Origin: Maritimibacter fusiformis
Lineage (GTDB): Bacteria > Pseudomonadota > Alphaproteobacteria > Rhodobacterales > Rhodobacteraceae
Direction: 5' to 3'
DNA length: 64,000 bases
NCBI RefSeq assembly: GCF_008086115.1
Contig: NZ_VSIY01000003.1
Location: 496,001-560,000 of the forward strand
Both the position numbers and the translations under genes were made by a program. Below, piece by piece: positions 41,318-49,575 of the stretch (position 1 is the first letter of the stretch; each line of letters starts with the position of its first letter). The notes beneath the pieces were generated by a model, which had not been told where the DNA came from, ran no database searches, and saw only the letters and a program-made list of their open reading frames with translations.

Positions 41318-42352
41318 TTACAGGATCACGGCGCTGTTGAGAACCAGCCGCACAAGCTCGGTCTGGCGCCGGATGCCCGACTTCGAGAAGATCGAGCGCA
41401 GATGCGCGCGCGCCGTGTTCCGGCTGATGTCGAGGGCGGCGGCGGTGTCTTCCAGCGACAACCCGTCGGTCAGGCGCCGCGCCACGGCGGCCTCGGCGGG
41501 CGTCAGGTCGAAGATCTGGCGCATCATCTCGGCTTCGAGGTCGGGCGACATGTCGGCATCGCGGATATAGATCGCCACCGCCGGCCAGCCGGCCCCGCGC
41601 GGCGTGCCGTCGCCGTCGATCCGGCGCACGATCAGGCCCATCTTGCGGGTGCCTGATTTTTTCGACAGCGACAGGCCGCCATCGGCGGCGGCGCCGTCGC
41701 GGGCCGAAAGCACGCCGCGGATGACCTCCTGCAGCTTCTTGTCTTCGCCCGCCACGCTGGCACGCAGCTTGCCGCCGGTCAGGTTCAGCCCGTCGCGCGC
41801 CGCCAGCATCGCATCGGCCCGGTCGGACACGCGCAGCAGCCGTCCGGTCTGATCGAGGATCAGCACCCCGACCTGCAGCCGGTTGAGCACGTCGGAATAG
41901 AGCGCGCGCTCGATCTCGGCGTTGCCCATGCGCGAGGCGGCTTCCATCGCCTTGCCAAGCTGCGACATCAGGATCTGCGCCAGCGCGATTTCCTCGTCGT
42001 CGAAGGGCGCGATGCCCGACTTGCGAAACAGCCGCATGACATAGCGAAACGGCACGTCGGATTCGATGAAACAGGCCTCGGCGGTGTCATAGCCCTGCGG
42101 CGCATCCAGCGCGCCGGTGTCGGCGATCAGGGCGGACAGCGCGAAGGTGTCGTCCAGCCCCGGCGCGGCGGCGATGTGGTGACGGGCGGGCACGCTGCGC
42201 TTGCGGCACTCGACCGACAGCAGCACCGCGTCGGCGCCGAAGCCGCCCCGGATCAGATCGAGGGTCTCATCGACCTCGCCCCGCGCCATCCGGTCCGAAA
42301 CATCCCCGAACAGGCGCCCGAACTCGACAATGGATCTTGCGTGAAACGTCAT
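41318..42352 (-). CDS. LuxR-family (NarL-type HTH) transcriptional regulator
   Basis: A 344-aa regulator. The N-terminal ~150 residues form an unassigned sensor region, a PAS-like segment follows ('VLNRLQVGVLILDQTGRLLRVSDRADAMLAARDGL'), and the C-terminus is a LuxR/NarL HTH: 'LTPAEAAVARRLTDGLSLEDTAAALDISRNTARAHLRSIFSKSGIRRQTELVRLVL'. No receiver or autoinducer domain is recognisable. GGGGAGGGTGGC precedes ATG 42352. It is flanked by two dyad-controlled transporter units and is the best candidate to bind the 16-bp dyad, perhaps sensing a steroid-CoA or acid; this is inference. Confidence 0.87.
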   Translation of the reverse strand: MTFHARSIVEFGRLFGDVSDRMARGEVDETLDLIRGGFGADAVLLSVECRKRSVPARHHIAAAPGLDDTFALSALIADTGALDAPQGYDTAEACFIESDVPFRYVMRLFRKSGIAPFDDEEIALAQILMSQLGKAMEAASRMGNAEIERALYSDVLNRLQVGVLILDQTGRLLRVSDRADAMLAARDGLNLTGGKLRASVAGEDKKLQEVIRGVLSARDGAAADGGLSLSKKSGTRKMGLIVRRIDGDGTPRGAGWPAVAIYIRDADMSPDLEAEMMRQIFDLTPAEAAVARRLTDGLSLEDTAAALDISRNTARAHLRSIFSKSGIRRQTELVRLVLNSAVIL

Positions 42353-42373
42353 GCCACCCTCCCCTGGTTTCAT

Positions 42374-42557
42374 GGTCGCCGCCGCCCGCCGATCAGGCCG
42401 ATTTGCGGCCGCTGGTGAGTCGTCGGTGATTCATCCGTATCGACAGTGTGTTTTAAATTCTACGCGATGTCAAATAATCTAAACATCGTCGGAAATTTAA
42501 CTATTGTTCAATTATCAGAATGTTTCACGGGTGACGGAAACTGCGCAATTTCTCGAC
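42374..42557 (-). promoter_or_regulatory. AT-rich leader of the LuxR gene
   Basis: This ~180-bp stretch is strikingly AT-rich for the window (for example AAATTTAACTATTGTTCAATTATC). On the minus strand it includes TTGACA (42473-42468) and TAGAAT nearby, but no pair with ideal spacing is certain. No regulon dyad is present. It likely carries the LuxR promoter and may be a site for a nucleoid protein. Confidence 0.45.
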
Positions 42558-42593
42558 AAAAAAAGAGCCCGCGACGCAGGATACGTCGCGGGC
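42558..42593 (-). terminator. Intrinsic terminator of the Liv operon
   Basis: Minus strand: a 10-bp stem GCCCGCGACG / CGTCGCGGGC with a 7-nt loop, followed by TCTTTTTTT. A textbook rho-independent terminator 28 bp after the LivF-like stop. Confidence 0.9.
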
Positions 42594-42621
42594 CGGGGCC
42601 GACCTTCCAGGGAGTGCGGAG

Positions 42622-43320
42622 TCAGTCGGCAGAAATCGCGGCGAGGCGGTCGTCAAGCTCGGCGGCGGGACAGGTGAATTTCACCTTGCCGCGCTCGATG
42701 ATCAGCGCGTCGTCGGCATAGGGTGCGGTCACCGACAGGTGCTGCTCGACGATCACCACGGCGGTGCCCTCTTCGGCCCAGCGCCTGAGAAACGACAGGA
42801 TCTGCGGCATCAGCGATTGCGCCAGCCCCATCGACGGCTCGTCGCAGAGCAAGACGCGGGGCTGGGCCACGAAGGCCTGCCCCAGCGCCAGCATCTGCTG
42901 CTGTCCGCCCGACAGGTCGCGGGCATAGGCGCGGTGCTTTTCCTTGAGGATCGGGAAGACCGAATAGATCTCCTCGACCGCGCGGTCGAAACCGGCCCGG
43001 TCGCCGGGCCGGGCGGCCGCGCCCATGCGCAGGTTGTCGAACACGCTGAGCTCGGGAAACACCCGGTGCCCGTCCAGCACCAGCCGCATCCCGGTCTTGG
43101 CGATCTGCTCGGGCGCCATGCCGTTCACGCGCTGGCCGTCCAGCAGCACCTCGCCCGCCGTCGGCTTGTTGAAGCCGGCAATGGCACGCAGCAGGGTTGA
43201 CTTGCCGGCCCCGTTCTCGCCACCGATCAGCAGGATCTTGCCTGCCTCGGCGGTCAGGGACACGTCTTCGAGCACCGGCACGATGCCATAGCCGGCAAAG
43301 AGGTTCTTCACATCAAGCAC
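42622..43320 (-). CDS. LivF-like ABC transporter ATP-binding protein
   Basis: A 232-aa ATPase: Walker A 'GGENGAGKST', signature 'LSGGQQQMLALGQAF', Walker B 'VLLCDEPSMGLA', 'VEQHLSVT'. The start is GTG 43320 with GGGAGA upstream, overlapping the LivM-LivG fusion by 8 bp. The last gene of the second Liv operon. It pairs with the ATPase domain of the fusion. Confidence 0.9.
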   Translation of the reverse strand: MLDVKNLFAGYGIVPVLEDVSLTAEAGKILLIGGENGAGKSTLLRAIAGFNKPTAGEVLLDGQRVNGMAPEQIAKTGMRLVLDGHRVFPELSVFDNLRMGAAARPGDRAGFDRAVEEIYSVFPILKEKHRAYARDLSGGQQQMLALGQAFVAQPRVLLCDEPSMGLAQSLMPQILSFLRRWAEEGTAVVIVEQHLSVTAPYADDALIIERGKVKFTCPAAELDDRLAAISAD

Positions 43321-45109
43321 GGGCTTCTCCCAGGAACATGTGTTGCACCGCCGGGTCCTTGGACACGGTTTCAGGCTCGCCCGAGGCGACGATCGCGCCC
43401 TGGTCCATCACGGTGATCACATCCGCGATGCCCCAGACGAGATCGAGGTCGTGTTCGACCAGGATCACGGTCTTGCCCATCCGCCGCGACAGGAAATGCA
43501 CCAGCCGCGCGAAGTTCTCGCGCTCGCCCGAGGACAGGCCGGCGGCCGGTTCGTCGAACAGGATGATGTCGCTTTCCTTGAGCACGGTGCGCATCACCTC
43601 GACCAGCCGGCGCTGGCCATGCGACAGAAGATCGGCGCTGTCGTCGGCGAACTGGCCCTGAAGCGCCTCGGCCAGGTCGTCGATCTCGTCGCTGACCGCC
43701 TCGCGGCGCGCGTCGAGCCCGACCCGCAGGTTGTCCCACAGCGACAGCTGCGGATAGATGCGCGGCGTCTGGAAGGTGCGCCCGACGCCCAGGTTGGCGA
43801 TCCGGTCGGCCGGGAAACGGGTAACGTCGCGGCCCTTGATGCGCACCTCGCCCGCGTCCAGCCGCGACATGCCCGAAAGCACGTTGAGCAGGCTGGTCTT
43901 GCCCGAACCGTTGGCCCCGATCAGGCCGTGGATCTCGCCCCGGTGCACCTTGAGGTCGACCGAGTCGACCGCGACCACGGCCCCGAAGGCCTTGGTGCCG
44001 CCGCGAACTTCGACCACCACGTCGGTGCTGGGTTCGGTGGCGTCCTCGCCCTTCATCGCCTCGAGGAAGTTGTCGACGCGGAACGCCTGTTCGCCCCGGC
44101 CCGAGATGCCACGCTGAAAGCGGCGGCGCTCGATTGTGCCGACGATGCCGTCGGGAAACGCCATCACGGTGAACAGCGTGAGGAACCCGTAGATCAACAG
44201 GCGGTAGTCGACGAATTGCGCCAGCGCGATGTTGGGCAGGATGTAGACGATCCAGATGCCCACGACCGGGCCGAGAATCTGGCCGCGCCCGCCGACCACG
44301 ACGGCGAAGAAGAAGATGAACGACAGCTCGACGTTGAAGCCCTGCGGGCTGACGAAGGCCACGGCGGGCAGGTAGAGGATGCCGCAGATGCCGGTGCCCA
44401 CCGCCGCGATCAGAAAGGCGATGAAGCGCATGTAGCCGGGCTTGATGCCGAGCGCGCGCGCGCCCTCGGGGCTGATCGCCGCGACCCTCATCCGGCGGCC
44501 CAGCCGCGAACGGCGGATGCCGTAGTGCAGCCAAAGCGCGATCATCGGGAACACCGCGACGATGAAGGTCAGGGGCGAGATGCCGAGAAAGCCGTCCTGG
44601 GTCAGCGCAGGCACCGCCACGCTGATGCCGTTGATGCCGTTGGTCCAGTGGTCCAGCGACATCAGAAGCTGCGGAAACACGATCGCCGCCGACAGGGTGA
44701 CGAAGCCGAGGTGGAAATACTGCACCCGAAGCGCCGGCAGCGCGAACAGAAGCCCGCCCAGCGCGGCAGCAAACAGGCCGATCCCGGCAGCGGCCAGGAA
44801 GGTGTATTCATGCAGCCCGAAGAAGATCGCCGTGACATAGGCGCCCAGCCCCAGCAGCACGCCCTGGCCGAACGATTTCTGGCCCGCGTCCACGAACAGG
44901 AAGTTCTGGAAGATCGCGGCCGCGATGTAGATGTTGACCAGCTGGAAGGTATGGCTCCAGTAGGAATTGCCGATCAGCGAGGGGCCGAAGCCGGTGATCG
45001 CGATCAGCGCCATCCCGATCCAGACCTGCGGCAGGTCCGAGGAAAAACGCGGCTTGCGGCCCGTATCGGCGGCGGTGTCGGTCATGGTCATGGTCTTGTC
45101 CGTGGTCAT
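43313..45109 (-). CDS. Fused LivM-LivG permease-ATPase
   Basis: A 598-aa fusion. Residues ~30-340 are a LivM-type permease ('FVDAGQKSFGQGVLLGLGAYVTAIFFGLHEYTF', 'ISPEGARALGIKPGYMRFIAFLIAAVGTGICGILYLPAVAFVSPQGFNVELSFIFFFAVVVGGRGQILGPVVG'). Residues ~365-598 are a LivG-type ATPase with Walker A 'GANGSGKTS' (~398), signature 'LLSHGQRRLVEV', Walker B 'IILFDEPAAGLSS' and 'VEHDLDLVW'. The start is ATG 45109 with AGG upstream; GTG 45115 overlaps the LivH stop. This is a different fusion from the LivH-LivM protein at 8977. Confidence 0.92.
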   Translation of the reverse strand: MTTDKTMTMTDTAADTGRKPRFSSDLPQVWIGMALIAITGFGPSLIGNSYWSHTFQLVNIYIAAAIFQNFLFVDAGQKSFGQGVLLGLGAYVTAIFFGLHEYTFLAAAGIGLFAAALGGLLFALPALRVQYFHLGFVTLSAAIVFPQLLMSLDHWTNGINGISVAVPALTQDGFLGISPLTFIVAVFPMIALWLHYGIRRSRLGRRMRVAAISPEGARALGIKPGYMRFIAFLIAAVGTGICGILYLPAVAFVSPQGFNVELSFIFFFAVVVGGRGQILGPVVGIWIVYILPNIALAQFVDYRLLIYGFLTLFTVMAFPDGIVGTIERRRFQRGISGRGEQAFRVDNFLEAMKGEDATEPSTDVVVEVRGGTKAFGAVVAVDSVDLKVHRGEIHGLIGANGSGKTSLLNVLSGMSRLDAGEVRIKGRDVTRFPADRIANLGVGRTFQTPRIYPQLSLWDNLRVGLDARREAVSDEIDDLAEALQGQFADDSADLLSHGQRRLVEVMRTVLKESDIILFDEPAAGLSSGERENFARLVHFLSRRMGKTVILVEHDLDLVWGIADVITVMDQGAIVASGEPETVSKDPAVQHMFLGEARA

Positions 45110-45111
45110 GG

Positions 45112-45990
45112 TCACACCTGCCGCGCCGAGGCGCGTCCCAGCAGGCCCTGCGGGCGGAACATCAGGATGGTGACCAGCAAGAGCAGCGAGGCAAGGTCCT
45201 GATACGAGCCGCCGATCTTGTAGGCCACCAGCATCCCGACCACGCCGACCAGCGGCCCGCCGATCATCGTGCCGAGGTTCGACCCGATGCCGCCGACCAC
45301 CACCGCAACAAAGCCGTTGAGCACGTAGCGCAACCCGGCATCGGACGACACCGAGATCACCGGCGCCACCAGAAACCCGGCGGTGCCGACCATCAGCCCC
45401 GAGATCGCGAAGGCGACGATCTGAAGCCGGCGCACCGGCAGGCCGGCGGCACGCGCCGCGTCCATGTCCTGGCGCAGCGCGCTGATGGCGAGACCGAGGA
45501 AGGTGTGCTTGAGAAAGATGCGCAGCGCGAAGAACCAGAACAGCATCACCCCGATCGACAGCGCATAGGCGCCCGGCGTGCGCACCCCGAGGATGCGGAA
45601 GGACGGCACCATGTTCTGCACCGAATAGGCGAACGGCCCCTGGGTCAGCAGCATCGCCGCCCCGATGATCACCGAGACCGAGACCGTCGATATGATCCAA
45701 CTGTCTTGTTCGGTGCCGCTTCGAAGCGGCAGCAGGGTGATCCAGCCCTGGAACGCGATCAGGACCGCGATGGCGATCCCCGCGATGGGCAGCATCAGCA
45801 GCCATTGCCCAAGCCCGACGCCGTTGGCCAGGAAGTAGGCGATGAAGCCGCCCAGCACCAGCATGTTGCCCTGGGCAAAGTTCAGGATGCCGGTGGCCCC
45901 GTGCACGATGTTGAAGCTCATCGCGATGATCGAAAAGATCGACCCGATCGCGATGCCTCTGACGACGATGATCAAGATTTCGCTGAGCAC
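45112..45990 (-). CDS. LivH-like permease
   Basis: A 292-aa inner-membrane permease: 'VVRGIAIGSIFSIIAMSFNIVHGATGILNFAQGNMLVLGGFIAYFL', 'ALSIGVMLFWFFALRIFLKHTFLGLAISALRQDMDAARAAGLPVRRLQIVAFAISGLMVG' and 'AVVVGGIGSNLGTMIGGPLVG'. GTG 45990 has AAGGAG eight bases before it and is preferred to GTG 46017. First gene of the second Liv operon (LivH, LivMG, LivF). A regulon dyad lies 96 bp upstream. Confidence 0.9.
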   Translation of the reverse strand: MLSEILIIVVRGIAIGSIFSIIAMSFNIVHGATGILNFAQGNMLVLGGFIAYFLANGVGLGQWLLMLPIAGIAIAVLIAFQGWITLLPLRSGTEQDSWIISTVSVSVIIGAAMLLTQGPFAYSVQNMVPSFRILGVRTPGAYALSIGVMLFWFFALRIFLKHTFLGLAISALRQDMDAARAAGLPVRRLQIVAFAISGLMVGTAGFLVAPVISVSSDAGLRYVLNGFVAVVVGGIGSNLGTMIGGPLVGVVGMLVAYKIGGSYQDLASLLLLVTILMFRPQGLLGRASARQV

Positions 45991-46086
45991 CGGTTGTTCT
46001 CCTTCTGCGGACGTCACGCGCCCTTCGACGCAATGCGCCTGCCTGTTGCTATCATGGATTGATGCGGTGCCGGGCGGCGTTTCTCA

Positions 46087-46102
46087 TCCCCCGAACGGAC
46101 TA
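46087..46102 (-). promoter_or_regulatory. Catabolic-regulon dyad, copy 7
   Basis: Minus strand TAGTCC-GTTC-GGGGGA; the proximal half is degenerate. CATCAA begins 22 bp on. The TAG of the distal half is also the stop codon of the upstream TIM-barrel gene. Confidence 0.6.
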
Positions 46103-46906
46103 TCGCGCGCGAGAGATTGCCGCCCTTGCCGCCTTTGCGGTCGTGGTTGCCGCAACGTCCACGTCCATCGCGGCGAGGTCGGGCGAGATCACTTCGACGC
46201 TGATCGGGCCGTCGGTTCCGGTTCCGGCCAGCGCACGCAGAAAGCCGGTGAGGTCGAAATCGCCCTGCCCCGGCAGGCGCCGGTTGAGCGTGTCCTTCGG
46301 CAAGGGCGCCACCGGGGTGGCGGCGGCGTCGTTGATCTGGATTCCGAGGATTCGGTGCGCCGGGATGCGGGCGAGGTCATCGAGCGCGATACCGCCGCGA
46401 AAGACGTGCCAGCAGTCGATCACCAGCCCGGCGCTGTCGATGCCGTCGATCAGCGCCAGCGCCGTGGGCAGGTCGGGAACGCCGGTCCAGGGCACGATTT
46501 CCAGCGCGATCGGCAGGTCATGGGCGGCGGCGCGCGCGCAGAGGGCGGCAAACCCGGCGCGGGATGGCGTTTCGCCCCCTGCCCCCACGTTCAGATAGCG
46601 CGCGCCCAGCGCCTCGGCGGCGCGCCATGCGGTGTCCTCAAGCGGGGCGGTGCCGTGGTCCCAGCCGGTCAGGAATTCCAGCCCGACATGGGTGATGCCG
46701 TTGTCGTCCAGCACCCGCCGCAGATCGGCATCGGTCCAGCCCGCCGCGCGGCACTCGGCATAGTCGCGGATATGCAGGCACATGCCGTCATAGCCCGCTG
46801 CCGCACAGGCCTCGACCCGAGCGCGAAAGGGGTGGCGCGCGGCCACCGGCCCGCCCGGCATCACGCCGCTGATGGTGTGCGACGAACAGACGAGGCCGGG
46901 TGCCAT
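46100..46906 (-). CDS. Sugar-phosphate isomerase/epimerase-like TIM-barrel protein
   Basis: A 268-aa xylose-isomerase-like TIM barrel. 'AACAAAGYDGMCLHIRDYAE', 'GITHVGLEFLTGWDHG', 'YLNVGAGGE', 'LPIALEIVPWTGVPDLPTALALIDGIDSAGLVIDCWHVFRGG' and 'ILGIQINDAA' carry the metal-binding Glu/Asp/His pattern of the family. The substrate is unknown. Last gene of the seven-gene ECH-ACAD-ACAD-thiolase-CaiE-SDR-TIM operon, so it may isomerise or cleave a ring-derived intermediate. Confidence 0.82.
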   Translation of the reverse strand: MAPGLVCSSHTISGVMPGGPVAARHPFRARVEACAAAGYDGMCLHIRDYAECRAAGWTDADLRRVLDDNGITHVGLEFLTGWDHGTAPLEDTAWRAAEALGARYLNVGAGGETPSRAGFAALCARAAAHDLPIALEIVPWTGVPDLPTALALIDGIDSAGLVIDCWHVFRGGIALDDLARIPAHRILGIQINDAAATPVAPLPKDTLNRRLPGQGDFDLTGFLRALAGTGTDGPISVEVISPDLAAMDVDVAATTTAKAARAAISRAR

Positions 46907-46914
46907 GGCAGGGG

Positions 46915-47820
46915 CTACTGGCTGCCCCAGACCAGCTTGGCGGCGGGGCGCTCCTTGAGAAGCTCGCCGATCTTCGCACCGATCTCGGCAGGCTCCCAGC
47001 GCGCGCCCTTGTCGAACTCGGGCCCGTCGCTCCAGCCAAGGCAGAGCCGGATCATGCCGCCCATCAGCTCGAACACCTCGCCCGTGACACCTTTCGACGC
47101 CTCGCTGACCAGCCAGGCCACCAAGGGCGCGGTGTTGTCGGGCGACCAGACGTCGAACTTGCCCTCTTCCGCCTTCATCTTGTCGGCAAAGGCGGTTTCG
47201 GTCATCCGGGTGCGGGCGTTGGGGGCCAGCGCGTTGGCGGTGATGCCGTAGCGCGCAAGCTCCTGGGCCTGCACCAGCGTCAGGGTCGCGATGCCGCCCT
47301 TGGCGGTGGAATAGGCGCTCTGCCCGATCGAGCCGTGCAGCCCCGCACCCGAGGTGGTGTTGACGATGCGCGCATCGACCGCCTTGCCGTCCTTGGACTG
47401 GCCGCGCCAATAGTCGACGGCGTGGCGGCTGACGCAGAAATGGCCGCGCAGGTGGATGTTCATCACCGCGTCCCATTCTTCCGGCGTGCAGGACACGAAC
47501 ATCCGGTCACGCACGAAGCCCGCGTTGTTGACCACGGCGTGCAGGTCTCCGAACGCCTCGAGCGCTGTGGCGACGATGCGCCCGCCGGCCTCCCAGTCGG
47601 TCACGTCATCGAAGTTCGCCACGGCCTCGCCACCGGCGGCGCGGATTTCCGCGACCACCTCGTCGGCGGGCCGTTCGGCTGTCTCGTCGCCGTGGGTGCC
47701 GACGCCGAGGTCGTTGACCACGACCTTGGCCCCTTCGGCGGCCAGCCCCAGCGCATAGGCGCGGCCAAGTCCCCGGCCCGCGCCGGTCACGATTACCACC
47801 CTGCCGTCACAAATTCCCAT
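46915..47820 (-). CDS. SDR of the MFE-2/17-beta-HSD4 type
   Basis: A 301-aa SDR with the longer form of peroxisomal multifunctional-enzyme dehydrogenases: 'RVVIVTGAGRGLGRAYALGLAAEGAKVVVNDLGVGTHGDETAERPADEVVAEIRAAGGEAVANFDDVTDW', 'VNNAGFVRDRMFVSCTPEEWDAVMNIHLRGHF', 'TTSGAGLHGSIGQSAYSTAKGGIATLTLVQAQEL'. The Asp after beta-2 indicates NAD. Relatives act on 3-hydroxyacyl-CoA or 17-beta-hydroxysteroids. AGGTGAGAGAG precedes ATG 47820. In an operon with hydratase and thiolase it fits the dehydrogenase step of beta-oxidation. Confidence 0.87.
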   Translation of the reverse strand: MGICDGRVVIVTGAGRGLGRAYALGLAAEGAKVVVNDLGVGTHGDETAERPADEVVAEIRAAGGEAVANFDDVTDWEAGGRIVATALEAFGDLHAVVNNAGFVRDRMFVSCTPEEWDAVMNIHLRGHFCVSRHAVDYWRGQSKDGKAVDARIVNTTSGAGLHGSIGQSAYSTAKGGIATLTLVQAQELARYGITANALAPNARTRMTETAFADKMKAEEGKFDVWSPDNTAPLVAWLVSEASKGVTGEVFELMGGMIRLCLGWSDGPEFDKGARWEPAEIGAKIGELLKERPAAKLVWGSQ

Positions 47821-47830
47821 CTCTCTCACC

Positions 47831-48424
47831 TCATGTTTTCAGCCGCACCGCGCGGGCATCGCCCGTGTTGCGCGGTCTGTTGGGTTCCACCTCGCTCAGA
47901 GGGTCGCATTCGACCAGCGCCGCCAGCGAGCGATCCGCGAGGCGCTGATATTCGCCGTCGCCGTCGTTGCGCCAGATGATCGACGCGGGGTCCAGCGCGC
48001 GGATCACGCGGGCCGGGTTGCCCGCGACAAGGCTTTGCGCCGGCACCTGTATGTCGTTTTTCACCATCGCCATCGCGGCGATCAGGCTCTCGTCACCGAT
48101 ATGGGCCTCGTCCAGCACCACGGCGTTGATCCCGACCAGCACGTTCTCACCAAGGGTGCAGCCGTGCAGCACCGCGCCATGCCCCACGGTGCAGCCGCGC
48201 CCGACGATGCAGTCGGACCCCGCGCCGGAATGCAGCGTGCAGTTGTCCTGAATGCTCGCGTCGCCCTCGACCACGATCCGCCCGAAATCGCCGCGCAGGC
48301 TGGCGCCGGGGCCGATGTAGCAGCGCGGACCGACGATCACGTCACCGATCAGCACGGCGGTCGGGTGCAGGAAGGTGGTCGGGTCGACCACCGGCACGAT
48401 CCCCTCGAAGGCATAGGCGGGCAT
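47831..48424 (-). CDS. CaiE/PaaY-like hexapeptide-repeat protein
   Basis: A 197-aa left-handed beta-helix protein, gamma-carbonic-anhydrase-like. 'YAFEGIVPVVDPTTFLHPTAVLIGDVIVGPRCYIGPGASLRGDFGRIVVEGDASIQDNCTLH' and 'CTVGHGAVLHGCTLGENVLVGINAVVLDEAHIG' align with CaiE and PaaY; His residues of the metal site are visible. PaaY is a thioesterase that relieves dead-end CoA thioesters, a sensible role in a CoA-ring-cleavage operon. It starts 2 bp from the thiolase stop. Confidence 0.88.
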   Translation of the reverse strand: MPAYAFEGIVPVVDPTTFLHPTAVLIGDVIVGPRCYIGPGASLRGDFGRIVVEGDASIQDNCTLHSGAGSDCIVGRGCTVGHGAVLHGCTLGENVLVGINAVVLDEAHIGDESLIAAMAMVKNDIQVPAQSLVAGNPARVIRALDPASIIWRNDGDGEYQRLADRSLAALVECDPLSEVEPNRPRNTGDARAVRLKT

Positions 48425-48425
48425 G

Positions 48426-49574
48426 TCAGAGCCGCTCGATGATGGTCACGTTGGCCTGCCCGCCGCCCTCGCACATGGTCTGAAGCGCATAGCGCCCGCC
48501 GATGCGTTCAAGCTCGTTGAGCATCGTGGTCATGATCCGGGCCCCCGTGGCGCCCAGCGGATGGCCCAGCGCGATGGCGCCGCCGTTCACGTTGACCTTG
48601 TCATGCGGCACGTCAAGTTCTTTCATCCAGGCCATGACCACGGAGGCGAACGCCTCGTTGCACTCGAACAGGTCGATGTCGGCGATGCTCAGCCCGGTCT
48701 TGGCCAGCGCGTGGCGGGTGGCGGTGATCGGGGCGGTCAGCATCCAGACCGGATCGTCGGCGCGCACGCTCATGTGGTGGATGCGTGCGCGCGGCGTCAA
48801 CCCGTGGGTCTTGAGCCCGGCCTCCGACGCGATCAGCAGCGCCGCCGAGGCGTCCGAGTTCTGGCTGGCCACGCCGGCGTGGATGGTGCCGCCCTCGAGC
48901 AGCGGCGCGAGCGTCGCCATCTTCTCGAGCGAGGTGTCGCGCGGGGTCTCGTCGGCGGTGACGCCCAGAAGCGGCACGATCTCGTTGGCGAACCGCCCCT
49001 CGGCGGTGGCGGCGATGGCGCGTTGGTGGCTGGCCAGCGCGAATTCCTCCATCGCCTCGCGCGAAATCTCCCACTTGTCGGCGATCATCTGGGCCGAGCG
49101 GAACTGGTTGACCTCCTGGTCGCCATAACGCGCCTGCCAGCCCGGCGAGGTCGAGAACGGGTCGGGAAAGCCGAACTGCTGGCCCACGATCATCGCCGCC
49201 GAGATCGGGATCAGGTTCAGGTTCTGCAAGCCGCCCGCGACGATCAGATCCTGCGTGCCGCTCATCGCGCCCATGGCGGCGAAATGCACCGCCTGCTGCG
49301 ACGAGCCGCATTGCCGGTCGACGGTGACGCCGGGCACGTGGTCGGGCAGGCCCGCCACCAGCCAGGCGGTGCGCGCGATGTCGCCCGCCTGCGGCCCGAT
49401 GGTGTCGACGCAGCCCATCACAACGTCATCGACGGCGGCCGGATCGACGCCGGTGCGCTCGATCAGCGCCTTGATGGAATGCGCGCCGAGGTCGGCGGTG
49501 TGCAGGGTGGACAGCCCGCCTTTTTTTCGCCCGACCGGGCTGCGGACGGCATCGACGATATAGGCTTCGGGCAT
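48426..49574 (-). CDS. fadA6: FadA6-like thiolase
   Basis: A 382-aa thiolase-family enzyme: catalytic Cys in 'VDRQCGSSQQAVHFAA', 'NEAFASVVMAWMKELDVP', 'NVNGGAIALGHPLGATGAR' (His) and 'MCEGGGQANVTIIERL'. The text 'MPEAYIVDAVRSPVGRKKGGLSTLH', 'VDTIGPQAGDIARTAWLVAGLPDHVPG' and 'EQ/QQFGFPDPF' resembles Mycobacterium FadA6, a thiolase of the steroid C/D-ring pathway. It would split a beta-ketoacyl-CoA formed after ring opening. ATG 49574 overlaps the ACAD stop region; GAGAGAGC lies upstream. Confidence 0.8.
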   Translation of the reverse strand: MPEAYIVDAVRSPVGRKKGGLSTLHTADLGAHSIKALIERTGVDPAAVDDVVMGCVDTIGPQAGDIARTAWLVAGLPDHVPGVTVDRQCGSSQQAVHFAAMGAMSGTQDLIVAGGLQNLNLIPISAAMIVGQQFGFPDPFSTSPGWQARYGDQEVNQFRSAQMIADKWEISREAMEEFALASHQRAIAATAEGRFANEIVPLLGVTADETPRDTSLEKMATLAPLLEGGTIHAGVASQNSDASAALLIASEAGLKTHGLTPRARIHHMSVRADDPVWMLTAPITATRHALAKTGLSIADIDLFECNEAFASVVMAWMKELDVPHDKVNVNGGAIALGHPLGATGARIMTTMLNELERIGGRYALQTMCEGGGQANVTIIERL

Positions 49575-49575
49575 G

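Noticed and set aside
41305-41320. TCGTCG-GGTC-GGATTA as a twelfth regulon dyad
   Set aside because: It has several mismatches and lies at the 3' end of the LuxR gene beside a terminator, not before a gene start.
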